DNA of 24,121 bases from contig JAGXHO010000009.1 of the NCBI GenBank assembly GCA_024636105.1, positions 1-24,121 of the forward strand, given 5' to 3'. Source of the DNA: Trueperaceae bacterium (lineage in GTDB: Bacteria > Deinococcota > Deinococci > Deinococcales > Trueperaceae). Positions 14,336-21,972 of the stretch are shown piece by piece (the stretch's first letter is position 1; the number at the start of each line of letters is the position of its first letter). Made by a program: the position numbers and the translations under genes. Below the pieces are notes generated by a model, which made no database searches, was not told the DNA's origin, and worked only from the letters and a program-made list of their open reading frames with translations.

Positions 14336-15295
14336 ATGCCCTACAAGAATTCCGTCCTGCTCGGCACGCTTGGCGGGTACCACGATCGCTTTCACCAGCA
14401 TCAACCCGCCAAGTCGCTCGAAGACCGACTCAAGACCGCCGAAGGCATTCCTGGTGCGGACGGCGTCGAGCCCGTCTACCCGCAAGACCTCGGTCACGAC
14501 GGCGAACGCATCGCCCTCGTCAAGAACTGTGACCTTCCGGTATCCGCCATCAACGTCAACATCAAGGGCGAGTCCGAGTTCCGCTACGGCGCCCTCACCC
14601 ATCCCGACGCGGCCGTACGTCGCAAGGCCGTCGACTACCTCAAGACAGCCATGGACATGGCGCCCGACCTCGGCACCGACATGGTCAGCGTATGCCCCCT
14701 GATCGACGGCTGGGATCATGCCTTCGAAGTCGACTACGTGAACCAGTGGACGTGGCTCACGGAGGGGCTCAAGGAAGCCGCTGGGCACCGGAACGACGTG
14801 CGCGTCAGCATCGAGTACAAGCCCTTCGAGGTGCGCAACCACATCGTGCTCCCCAGCATGGCGCGCACGCTGCTCCTGTGCGAACAGATCGGGCTGCCCA
14901 ACCTCGGCGCCACCATGGACGTGGGCCACGCCATCAGCGGTGGCGAAACCCCCGCCGCCGAGCTATGCCTCGCGCATCAGTCCGGACGGCTATTCTACGT
15001 CCACTTCAACGACAACGACCGCCGCTGGGATTGGGACACGCTCCCGGGCAGCGTGAACCTGTGGGAGACGCTCGAGACGCTCTACTGGGTGCGGCGCTTG
15101 GGCTGGGATGGTTGGTTCGCTTACGACGTCTTCACCCGCAAGGGGGACGCTGCTCAAGGGGTGCAAGCTACGTTCGAGATCATGGAGAGCCTCGACGGCC
15201 TGATCGACAAGATCGGGATGGACGCGTTGGCCGGCATGATCGAGGGACGCGATCCTGCGCCCACGTACGCCGCGCTCATCCGGAAACTCCTCTAA
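14336..15295 (+). CDS. Xylose-isomerase-like TIM-barrel sugar isomerase/epimerase (first)
   Basis: This 319-residue protein belongs to the AP-endonuclease-2/xylose-isomerase-like TIM-barrel superfamily, whose members isomerise or epimerise sugars and sugar phosphates using a divalent metal held by Glu, Asp, His and Asp/Glu. Matching residues are Glu160 in VSIEYKPFEV, Asp195 and His198 in TMDVGHAI, His223 in YVHFNDND, and Asp264 in FAYDVF. GGAGG precedes the ATG. The IEYKPFE and HFNDND motifs and the length recall L-rhamnose-isomerase-like enzymes, but I would not assign a substrate. It sits directly before a second, divergent member of the superfamily in the same operon. Confidence 0.85.
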   Translation: MPYKNSVLLGTLGGYHDRFHQHQPAKSLEDRLKTAEGIPGADGVEPVYPQDLGHDGERIALVKNCDLPVSAINVNIKGESEFRYGALTHPDAAVRRKAVDYLKTAMDMAPDLGTDMVSVCPLIDGWDHAFEVDYVNQWTWLTEGLKEAAGHRNDVRVSIEYKPFEVRNHIVLPSMARTLLLCEQIGLPNLGATMDVGHAISGGETPAAELCLAHQSGRLFYVHFNDNDRRWDWDTLPGSVNLWETLETLYWVRRLGWDGWFAYDVFTRKGDAAQGVQATFEIMESLDGLIDKIGMDALAGMIEGRDPAPTYAALIRKLL

Positions 15296-15307
15296 GTGGG
15301 ACCGAGC

Positions 15308-16132
15308 ATGAAGATCGGACTCGGCAGCTACGCCTATCGTTGGTCGATCGGCATCCACGACCACCGACCACCCGAGCCCCTCACGCCGCTCGACCTCCTG
15401 CACAAGGCCTCGGAGCTCGGTGTCGGGGTCGTCCAATACGCCGACAACATGCCTCTGCATCGAGTGAGCGCCGCGGACCTCCAGGAACTCGCCCTGGAGT
15501 CCAAACGCATCGACATCGACATCGAACTCGGAGCCCAGGGCCTGAACGGCGATCTGCTCGCCACGTACGTGGATCTCGCGGAGACGCTCGGATCGAGATT
15601 GATTCGGCTGTCCCTCGACGCCGAAGACGCCACCAAGCCTCTGGACCGAATCGAGCGTGAGCTCAGCTCGGTGCTCGCGCGATGCCAAGCCCAAGGGGTC
15701 AGCCTGGCGATCGAGAACCACTTCCACTTCCCCTCGCCGAAGCTGGTCGCGATCCTGCAGCAGATCGACCACCCGTCGCTCGGGATCTGCTTGGACGTCG
15801 CGAACTCCATCGCGGTGCAGGAGTGGCCGCAGGAGACCATCGAACTGCTGGCGCCGTTCGCGCAGAACCTGCATCTCAAGGACTATCGAATCCAACTCGA
15901 TCCCTACGGTGTGGGCTTCAGAGTCACGGGCACGCCGTTGGGGCAGGGGCAACTCGACATCGGAATGGTGTTCGACGCCCTCGAAGCGTCGGGTCGCGAC
16001 GTGAACGTCATCCTCGAGCACTGGATGCCGCAGGGTGCAACCGGGGTCGAGACGCGCCGCATGGAGGACGATTGGATCGCCCAGAGCGTGCATGCAGCAC
16101 GAGACTTCCTCGGTCGACGAGGGAGCGCTTAG
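15308..16132 (+). CDS. Xylose-isomerase-like TIM-barrel sugar isomerase/epimerase (second)
   Basis: The 274-residue product starts MKIGLGSYAYRWSIG, a typical first strand of sugar-phosphate isomerase/epimerase-like TIM barrels. The metal ligands are visible: Glu136 in LAIENHFHFP, Asp163 in CLDVANS, His189 in NLHLKDY and Glu237 in VILEHWMP. The GTG at 15296, directly after the previous stop, is possible but would add MGPS. The ATG at 15308 matches family starts better. Sequence similarity to the preceding gene is limited to the fold, so the two probably act on different sugars or successive steps rather than being recent duplicates. Confidence 0.85.
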   Translation: MKIGLGSYAYRWSIGIHDHRPPEPLTPLDLLHKASELGVGVVQYADNMPLHRVSAADLQELALESKRIDIDIELGAQGLNGDLLATYVDLAETLGSRLIRLSLDAEDATKPLDRIERELSSVLARCQAQGVSLAIENHFHFPSPKLVAILQQIDHPSLGICLDVANSIAVQEWPQETIELLAPFAQNLHLKDYRIQLDPYGVGFRVTGTPLGQGQLDIGMVFDALEASGRDVNVILEHWMPQGATGVETRRMEDDWIAQSVHAARDFLGRRGSA

Positions 16133-16186
16133 GAGCAGCCCGCGCATCACCACTCCCCCGTTCTCCAACCGAATCGAGGAGCGCAC

Positions 16187-17479
16187 ATGCCGAAGACATC
16201 CATCGACATCCACGGGACGAAGTTCCTCATCAACGGCAAGACCACCTACTCCGACGTCGAGGGGACCGAGCCGAACGCGCACGGCCTGCTCATGAACGCA
16301 CGGTTCATCCAAGGGATCTTCGACGACAAAGCCCAGCCCGATCGCTTCGCGATCTTCGGGCATGCGACCTGGGACCCCGAAGCGAACACCGACCGCCTGA
16401 TCGCTGCGCTGCCGCAGTGGTACCGCTACGGCTTGCGTGCCTTCACCGTTGGTCTGCAAGGTGGTGGGCCCGTCCTCACCCTCGACGACTGGAGCACGAT
16501 CGACAACAACCCCTTCGGCCCCGACGGAACCGCGTTCGACGACGCGTACGCCGGGCGACTCGATCGGCTGCTCAAGGCCGCCGACGCGATCGGCATGGTC
16601 GTGATCGTCAGCTACCTCTACGCCTCACAAGGCCCACGCCTGAGGGATGGCCGGGCCGTGCGCAACGCCGTCACGACCGCATCGCGCTTCTTGCGTGATG
16701 GAGGGTACACGAACGTCATCATCGAGGTGGCCAACGAGCACGATCTGCCCGGCTTCCGCATCCACCCGATCGTGCACACCTACGAAGGGATCGCCTCGCT
16801 GATCGATCTCGCCCGTGCGGAAACGGGGGGCCTCCCCGTCGGCTCGAGCGGCATAGGAACCGTCGGCAACGCCGGAAGCGATGGAATGAAGGGGGCGCGT
16901 GAAGTCGCGGAGGCGAGCGACGTGATCCTGCTGCACGGCAACGGGCTTACCCGGCAGACGTACTACGACCGGATCAAGGTGACTCAGAGCTGGAACCTCG
17001 ACAAGCCGATCGTCTGCAACGAAGACTCGCCATGCTTCACGCGTCTCGAGGTCGCCTATCACACGCGCACCTCCTGGGGGTACTACAACAACCACACCAA
17101 ACAGGACGTGCCGCCCGACTGGACCGTCACGCGTGGCGAAGATACCTACTTCGCGCACCGGATGGCGCAGGGGATCGGCATTCCCGTCGATCCCCTTCGT
17201 TTGGACGAGCACTACTACTTTCAAGGCTTCGAGCCACACATGATCCAAGACGGCAAGCGATGGATTCGTGTTGCAGCGCTCTACCCAGAAAACGTGGACT
17301 ACGTGGAGTACTACCGCAATGGGAAACTCATGGACGTTGCCTACGACGAACCGTTCTACCCGGGCTACGAGACGACATGGATTCAGAAACCCATCCACAT
17401 GAAGCCGGGTGACAAGCAGTTCGTGGCTCGGATCGTGCAGGCCGATGGAGGTGTGATCGAAAAGGTGGTTGAAGTTTGA
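16187..17479 (+). CDS. Cytoplasmic clan-A-like glycoside hydrolase of unassigned family
   Basis: The 430-residue protein lacks a signal peptide. It begins with a short beta segment (SIDIHGTKFLINGKTTYSDV) and then a TIM barrel at about 35-345. Two glutamates lie where clan GH-A retaining enzymes have them: Glu184 in EVANEHD after strand 4 (the Asn-Glu acid/base motif) and Glu279 in IVCNEDSP after strand 7 (nucleophile). A C-terminal beta domain (about 357-430, with YVEYYRNGKLMDVAYDEPFY and an MKPGDKQFVARI segment) looks Ig-like. GAGGAG supports the ATG. I recall similar proteins, annotated only as hypothetical or cellulase-like, in Planctomycetes and Verrucomicrobia. In this operon it should split the imported oligosaccharide in the cytoplasm. 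Confidence 0.78.
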   Translation: MPKTSIDIHGTKFLINGKTTYSDVEGTEPNAHGLLMNARFIQGIFDDKAQPDRFAIFGHATWDPEANTDRLIAALPQWYRYGLRAFTVGLQGGGPVLTLDDWSTIDNNPFGPDGTAFDDAYAGRLDRLLKAADAIGMVVIVSYLYASQGPRLRDGRAVRNAVTTASRFLRDGGYTNVIIEVANEHDLPGFRIHPIVHTYEGIASLIDLARAETGGLPVGSSGIGTVGNAGSDGMKGAREVAEASDVILLHGNGLTRQTYYDRIKVTQSWNLDKPIVCNEDSPCFTRLEVAYHTRTSWGYYNNHTKQDVPPDWTVTRGEDTYFAHRMAQGIGIPVDPLRLDEHYYFQGFEPHMIQDGKRWIRVAALYPENVDYVEYYRNGKLMDVAYDEPFYPGYETTWIQKPIHMKPGDKQFVARIVQADGGVIEKVVEV

Positions 17480-17502
17480 TTGATCGATTCAGGACTGCGT
17501 AG

Positions 17503-17664
17503 GGCTTCGGTGATGCGTGGGAGCCGCGGCCGACCGAGGGGTATGGCTTCTTCACGATCGAGCGGTTCGCGAGCGAGATTCGGGATCGGCTCGGGGTGGA
17601 GGACGCCCTGCCGGGAATCGTGTTCACCCAAGTCGCGACTTGGCGCCAAGCACCAACTGGGTGA
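17503..17664 (+). pseudogene. Possible C-terminal fragment of a lost gene
   Basis: Between a TAG at 17500-17502 and a TGA at 17662-17664, one frame reads GFGDAWEPRPTEGYGFFTIE, RFASEIRDRLGVEDALPGIV and FTQVATWRQAPTG. It has no start codon. The mix of aromatic, acidic and amphipathic-helix residues is protein-like, unlike the Ser/Arg-rich alternatives in the other frames. I do not recognise the family. The likeliest reading is the 3' end of a gene cut by a rearrangement at the edge of the sugar cluster, but a chance frame is possible. Confidence 0.33.
17624..17664. repeat. Nested palindromes
   Basis: A 7-bp inverted repeat TCACCCA (17624-17630) / TGGGTGA (17658-17664) encloses two overlapping perfect palindromes, CCAAGTCGCGACTTGG (17628-17643) and CTTGGCGCCAAG (17639-17650). 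The whole could fold into a branched hairpin or be a multi-dimer protein site. It also overlaps the end of the putative gene fragment. Confidence 0.5.
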
Positions 17665-17833
17665 GAACCGTGTCCTTCCACGCCGGGACCACGCACGCAC
17701 CATCCGCAAAGCTCGCGTGTGAGAGGGGCACGCCAACACTGGCATCCAGCCACCCCTCCAGCGGCGACGATCTGTTTGAAACGGGATCACCGTTTGATTT
17801 GACGCGCGACACGCGGGACAACCGCACGCTCGC

Positions 17834-17889
17834 TTGACAGGGCGGCCGTCGCGGCCATACATTCGTGACACCTGAATCAGTCGTCAGGT
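17834..17889 (+). promoter_or_regulatory. Promoter and TetR-type operator of the acyl-CoA operon
   Basis: TTGACA (17834-17839) and TACATT (17858-17863), 18 bases apart, form a good promoter. Seven bases downstream is the 20-bp dyad ACCTGAATCAGTCGTCAGGT (17870-17889), with perfect 6-bp arms and an 8-base centre, the size and placement expected for a TetR-family operator blocking transcription start. Outer GACA/TGTC bases extend the symmetry loosely. The TetR gene starts 51 bases later, so autoregulation of the whole operon is likely. Confidence 0.68.
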
Positions 17890-17940
17890 TCGGTGTCCGA
17901 TATCCATCGGCTGCCGTTCCCCGCACGGGAAGGACGCCAC

Positions 17941-18537
17941 GTGCCCACGCTCCCCCGCCCCGCCACCGCGCGTGGCGAAGCGACCCGCCAAAGGCTGCTG
18001 GACGCTGCCGAGACCGAGTTCGGCGTCCACGGCTTCCACGCCGCGTCGATCGCCGGCATCACCCAGCGCGCGGGCGTGGCCCAGGGCACCTTCTACCTGT
18101 ACTTCCCCTCCAAAGAGGACGTCATCCGCGAGCTCGTACGTCACATGGGCCACGAGCTGCGCCTGGCGCTGGCCACGGCGACGACCGGCGCGGCCGACCG
18201 CCTCGCCGTGGAACGCCTCGGCTTCGAAGCGTTCGCGCGCTTCAGCCTCGTCCACCGCAACCTCTACCGCGTCGTGATGGAGTCGCAGTTCGTGGACGAG
18301 GCGATCTACCGCGGCTACTACGAGGCGCTGGCGGAAGGGTACGCGGCAGGGCTCCGGGCCGCCGTCGAGCGTGGCGAGGTTCGCGCCGTCGACCCAGAGG
18401 CCGCCGCCTGGGCGTTGATGGGCGTCGCCCACTTCGTCGGTCTGCGGTACGCCATCTGGCAAGAGCGCGAACCACCGCCCGAAGCGCTCGACGCTGTCTT
18501 CGACCTCGTCCGACACGGGTTGGCGCCGCGATCATGA
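17941..18537 (+). CDS. TetR-family transcriptional regulator
   Basis: The 198-residue product has the TetR DNA-binding domain: ARGEATRQRLLDAAETEF, then the helix-turn-helix IAGITQRAGVAQGTFYLYF at about residues 38-56 and PSKEDVIREL. The C-terminal part (65-198) is an all-helical ligand and dimer domain. The GTG at 17941 is chosen because GGGAAGGA (17927-17934) sits six bases before it. An in-frame GTG at 17893 would begin almost on the operator and has no ribosome site. The stop overlaps the KASIII-like gene start (ATGA), so the regulator is the first gene of the operon it probably represses. Regulators in this setting often respond to acyl-CoA, the product of the ligase two genes downstream. 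Confidence 0.93.
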   Translation: MPTLPRPATARGEATRQRLLDAAETEFGVHGFHAASIAGITQRAGVAQGTFYLYFPSKEDVIRELVRHMGHELRLALATATTGAADRLAVERLGFEAFARFSLVHRNLYRVVMESQFVDEAIYRGYYEALAEGYAAGLRAAVERGEVRAVDPEAAAWALMGVAHFVGLRYAIWQEREPPPEALDAVFDLVRHGLAPRS

Positions 18538-19577
18538 GCGGGGCCGGCGTCACCGGGATCGCCACCTACGTGCCCGAGGGCCGCATGACGCCCGAGGAGC
18601 TCTCCCGCATCACCGGCATCCCCGCCGCGGTGGTGCGCGACAAGCTCGGCCTGAACGGCCGCGTGCTGGCCGCGTACGCCGATCAGCCGACCGCGATGGC
18701 CGTGACCGCGGCGCGCGAAGCCCTCGCCCGCGCGGGGCGCACGCCCGCCGACGTCGACGTGGTGATCTGCATCACCGAGGAGCACAAGGAATACCCGGTC
18801 TGGACGGCCGGCATCAAGCTCGCGCACGACCTGGGCGCGCACCGCGCCTACGCCTTCGACGTCGGCCAAAAGTGCGGCACCTCGGTGTTGGCGCTCAAGC
18901 TCGCGCGCGACCAGCTGGTGGCCGATCCCGAGGTCGACGTGGTGCTGATCGCCGGCGGCTACCGCAACGGCGACCTGATCGACCTGCACGACCCCAACGT
19001 GCGCTTCATGTACAACCTCGGCGCCGGCGGCGGCGCGATGGTCGTCGAGCGCGACCGCGGGCACGCGATCGGACCGGCCCACATCGTGACCGACGGACGC
19101 TTCTCGCTCGACGTGCTGGTGCCCGTCGGCGGCACCATGACGCCCATCACGCCCGAGAACGTCGACGACTACCGCCTGCAGGTGCCCGACCCGCACGGCA
19201 TGAAGGTGCGCCTGGAGGAGCTCTCGCTGGCCAACTTCGTCACCGTCGTGCGCGAGGCCGTGCGCAAGGCGGGCGCGACGATGGACGACGTCGCCTACCT
19301 GGCCATGCTGCACGTCAAGCCGAGCGCCCACCAGCACCTGCTGCGCACGCTCGGGATCGACCCCGAGCGCTCCGTCTACCTGTCCGACTACGGCCACCTG
19401 GGGCAGGTCGACCAGGTGCTCTCGCTCGAGCTCGCAGCGCAACGCGGGCTGCTGAAGCCCGGCGACCTGGTGGTGCTGGTCGCCGCCGGCGTCGGCTACG
19501 TGTGGAACGCGATCACGCTGCGTTGGGCGGGCACCGGGAGCGCCGGCGAGGACCCAGGCGACGGAGGCGCGCCGTGA
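18534..19577 (+). CDS. KASIII/thiolase-fold enzyme with Cys-His-His active site
   Basis: The 347-residue protein is a ketoacyl-ACP synthase III-like thiolase-fold enzyme: N-half catalytic cysteine Cys114 in VGQKCGTSVLAL, glycine-rich NLGAGGGAMVVE (161-172), and C-half His260 in AMLHVKPSAH. Where KASIII and OleA have Asn in a GN(T/I) motif, this protein has His288 in SDYGHLGQVDQVLSLELA. I recall the GHxGQxDQ pattern in other uncharacterised relatives, so it is probably a subfamily trait rather than damage. Such enzymes make or break C-C bonds next to thioesters (decarboxylative or head-to-head condensation, or thiolysis). The ATG overlaps the TetR stop. It precedes an acyl-CoA ligase that could supply its thioester. 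Confidence 0.88.
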   Translation: MSGAGVTGIATYVPEGRMTPEELSRITGIPAAVVRDKLGLNGRVLAAYADQPTAMAVTAAREALARAGRTPADVDVVICITEEHKEYPVWTAGIKLAHDLGAHRAYAFDVGQKCGTSVLALKLARDQLVADPEVDVVLIAGGYRNGDLIDLHDPNVRFMYNLGAGGGAMVVERDRGHAIGPAHIVTDGRFSLDVLVPVGGTMTPITPENVDDYRLQVPDPHGMKVRLEELSLANFVTVVREAVRKAGATMDDVAYLAMLHVKPSAHQHLLRTLGIDPERSVYLSDYGHLGQVDQVLSLELAAQRGLLKPGDLVVLVAAGVGYVWNAITLRWAGTGSAGEDPGDGGAP

Positions 19578-21064
19578 CCTTCGACGTCGCCGGCTTCCGC
19601 GCTGCGGTCACGCCCGACCGCCCCGCCGTGCACTGGGACGGCGGCTGGACCCCCTACGGCGGCATGAACCGCCGCGCCGAGCGCCTCGCGGGGCGCCTGC
19701 ACGCGCTCGGGGTGGAACGCTTCGACCGCATCTCGATCCTCGCGCACAACCACCTGGCGCACCTCGACCTGTGGCTCGCTGCCGCGAAGGCCGCCGTCGT
19801 CTACGCACCGCTCAACCCGAGGCTGAGCCCGGTGGAGCTGCGGGCGGTGGCCGACCTGTTGCGGCCGCGGCTGCTGCTCCACGACGCCGCGCACGCCGCG
19901 GTGGCCCGCGGCCTCGGCGTGCCCACCGTGGCGCTCGCGGACTACGACGCCTGGCTCGGCGATCCCGACCCCGCGCCCCAGCCGAACGTCGGCCCCGAGG
20001 ACCCGCAGATGATCCTGCTCACCGGTGGGACCACCGGCCTGCCCAAGGGCGCGGTCCTCCCGTACCGTCAGCAAGCGGCGAACGCTGCCAGCACCGTCCT
20101 CTCGTGGGGGCTGCGCGACGACGACGTGGCGGTGCAGGCGACCCCTTGCTTCCACGCCGCGATGAACGCCTTGACGACGCCGCTCTACACCCTGGGCGCG
20201 CGCGTGGCGCTGACGCCACGCTTCGAGCCGGGGGCGTACCTTCGGTTGGTCGATGACCTAGGCGCGACGTTGCTCTTCATGGTGCCGACGATGTTCCAGA
20301 TGATCGTGGACCACGAGGACTTCGCCCGCGCGGACCTCGGGCGCGTGCGCTGGGCGATCTCGGGCGGCGCGCCGTGTCCGTTGCCGCTGCGCGACGCCTT
20401 CGCCGAGCGCGGCGTCCGCTTCAAGCAGGGCTACGGCCTGACCGAGGCGGGCGTGAACTGCTTCGCGATCGATCTCGACACCGCGGGCCGCAAGCCCTGG
20501 TCGGTCGGCCGGCCGATCCTGCACACCGAGGCCGTCGTCCGACGCCCCGACGGCGCACCATGCGATCGCGGCGAGGTCGGCGAACTGACGCTGGCAGGCG
20601 CGCACCTGTTCACCGGCTACTTCGAGCACCCCGAGGCGACCGCGGAGGTGCTGAAGGACGGGTGGCTGTGGACCGGCGACCTCGCCCGCCTCGACGAGGA
20701 GGGCGACCTGGCGCTGGTCGGGCGCCGCAAGGACCTGTTCATCAGCGGCGGCGAGAACGTCTTCCCCGCCGAGATCGCCGCGGCGCTCGACGACCACCCG
20801 GGCGTCGCCACCTGCGCCGTCACCGGCGTGCCGGACCCGCGCTGGGGCGAGGTCGGCTTGGCGGCGGTGGTGCTGCGCGAGGGCACCCGCCTGGGCGCCG
20901 ACGACGTGCGCGCCTTCCTCAAGGAACGCCTCGCGAGCTACAAGGTGCCCAAGCACGTCCGCTTCGTGGACGCGCTGCCGGTCTCCGGCGCCGGCAAGGT
21001 GCTCACGCGGCAGCTTCGCGACGACTTCGAAGCCGAGCAATCCGCCGAGCGGAGTCCCGCGTGA
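19574..21064 (+). CDS. AMP-dependent acyl-CoA ligase
   Basis: The 496-residue protein has all core motifs of class I adenylate-forming enzymes: the P-loop LLTGGTTGLPKGAVL (148-162), GYGLTEAG (286-293), WLWTGDL (364-370), the hinge GRRKDLFISGGENVFPAEI (383-401) and the catalytic lysine Lys475 in SGAGKVLTRQL. These activate a carboxylic acid as acyl-AMP and transfer it to CoA. The length is at the short end for fatty-acid ligases and does not identify the acid. The GTG start follows GGAGG and overlaps the previous stop (GTGA). OleC beta-lactone synthetases belong to the same superfamily, so a non-CoA role cannot be excluded, but a ligase is the default call. Confidence 0.92.
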   Translation: MTFDVAGFRAAVTPDRPAVHWDGGWTPYGGMNRRAERLAGRLHALGVERFDRISILAHNHLAHLDLWLAAAKAAVVYAPLNPRLSPVELRAVADLLRPRLLLHDAAHAAVARGLGVPTVALADYDAWLGDPDPAPQPNVGPEDPQMILLTGGTTGLPKGAVLPYRQQAANAASTVLSWGLRDDDVAVQATPCFHAAMNALTTPLYTLGARVALTPRFEPGAYLRLVDDLGATLLFMVPTMFQMIVDHEDFARADLGRVRWAISGGAPCPLPLRDAFAERGVRFKQGYGLTEAGVNCFAIDLDTAGRKPWSVGRPILHTEAVVRRPDGAPCDRGEVGELTLAGAHLFTGYFEHPEATAEVLKDGWLWTGDLARLDEEGDLALVGRRKDLFISGGENVFPAEIAAALDDHPGVATCAVTGVPDPRWGEVGLAAVVLREGTRLGADDVRAFLKERLASYKVPKHVRFVDALPVSGAGKVLTRQLRDDFEAEQSAERSPA

Positions 21065-21972
21065 CCGCCTGGGAAGGCCTGCTGCCCGGCGCGTCCGGCG
21101 TTCGGCTGCGCGCCCGCGTCGACGAGGGCGCCGCCGGCGAAGCCGGCGGTGACGGCGCGCCCACCGTGCTGCTGGTCAACGGCCTGATGATGGCGATCGA
21201 GGCCTGGCAGGGGCTCACCACCGACCTCCTCGCCGACCACCGCGTGGTGCGCTACGACCAGCGCGGCCAGGGCGGCAGCGACGACCCCGAGGGCCCCCAC
21301 CGCATCGAGACCCACGCCGAGGATCTCGTTGCGCTCGTCGCCGGACTCACGCGCGACCACGGGCTCGAGGACTTCCATCTGGTCGGTCTGTCCAGCGGCG
21401 TGCCCGCCGCGGTCCTGGCGGCCGCCGCGATCGAGGCCGGCGCCCCGAGCGTCCCGGGCCGCGTGCGCTCGCTGACCTCCTGCGACGGCTTCGTCGTCGC
21501 CGACGCCCACCTGCGGCTGGTGGTGCGCGCCTGGCTCGCCGCCCACGAGGTCGGGGGACCGGTCCACCGCTTCGACGTCGCGACCCCCTGGGTCTGGGGC
21601 CAAGCCTTCCTGCGCGACGGGGAGGACGCCCTGGCGAGCTGGCGCGAAGCTGCGGCCGCCACCGACCCACGCCGCGCCCACGCGCTCATCGCGGGGATGG
21701 CGGCCTTCGAGGCCGACGCGGGCCCGGCGCTCGCGACGCTCCGCTGCCCGGTGCTGGCGCTCCACGGTGAGGACGACGTCATGACCCCCGCCCGCCACGG
21801 CCGCGCCCTGCTGCGCCACGCCGCCGACGGGCGCCTTGTGACCGTGCCCGACGCGGGCCACGCCGCGCCGATCGAACGACCCGCGGCGGTGGCCGCCGCG
21901 CTGCGGGCGTTCTGGAGCGACACCGCCGCCCCGTCCCCCGCAGCGAACCGCCCTCGAGAGGAGACCCGATGA
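21061..21972 (+). CDS. Alpha/beta hydrolase (first of two in the acyl-CoA operon)
   Basis: The 303-residue product has nucleophile Ser111 in VGLSSGVP, acid Asp239 in HGEDDVMTP and His267 in AGHAAPIERP, a complete triad. The oxyanion strand reads LLVNGLMM, with Asn-Gly where many relatives have His-Gly. The segment RYDQRGQGGSD (64-74) resembles the 3-oxoadipate enol-lactonase/lipase-like branch. A short acidic-Gly insertion (residues 21-34) precedes the first strand. No signal peptide is present. GTGA overlap with the ligase stop shows tight coupling, implying that it acts on a product of the ligase or KASIII-like enzyme, such as a lactone, ester or thioester. Confidence 0.9.
   Translation: MTAWEGLLPGASGVRLRARVDEGAAGEAGGDGAPTVLLVNGLMMAIEAWQGLTTDLLADHRVVRYDQRGQGGSDDPEGPHRIETHAEDLVALVAGLTRDHGLEDFHLVGLSSGVPAAVLAAAAIEAGAPSVPGRVRSLTSCDGFVVADAHLRLVVRAWLAAHEVGGPVHRFDVATPWVWGQAFLRDGEDALASWREAAAATDPRRAHALIAGMAAFEADAGPALATLRCPVLALHGEDDVMTPARHGRALLRHAADGRLVTVPDAGHAAPIERPAAVAAALRAFWSDTAAPSPAANRPREETR

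Larger units (their letters stand above)
17480..17940. other. Intergenic junction with gene fragment, nested palindromes and TetR promoter
   Basis: These 461 bases separate the sugar cluster from the acyl-CoA operon. They contain a possible C-terminal gene fragment (17503-17664), a set of nested palindromes (17624-17664), an imperfect 21-bp dyad TGAAACGG-N5-CCGTTTGA (17777-17797), and the promoter/operator of the TetR gene (17834-17889). No full gene, RNA gene or insertion-sequence end is evident. Confidence 0.5.

Noticed and set aside
17624..17664. Integron attC-like site
   Set aside because: The inverted repeats are tempting, but the required RYYYAAC / GTTRRRY core sites are absent and no cassette array or integrase is seen.
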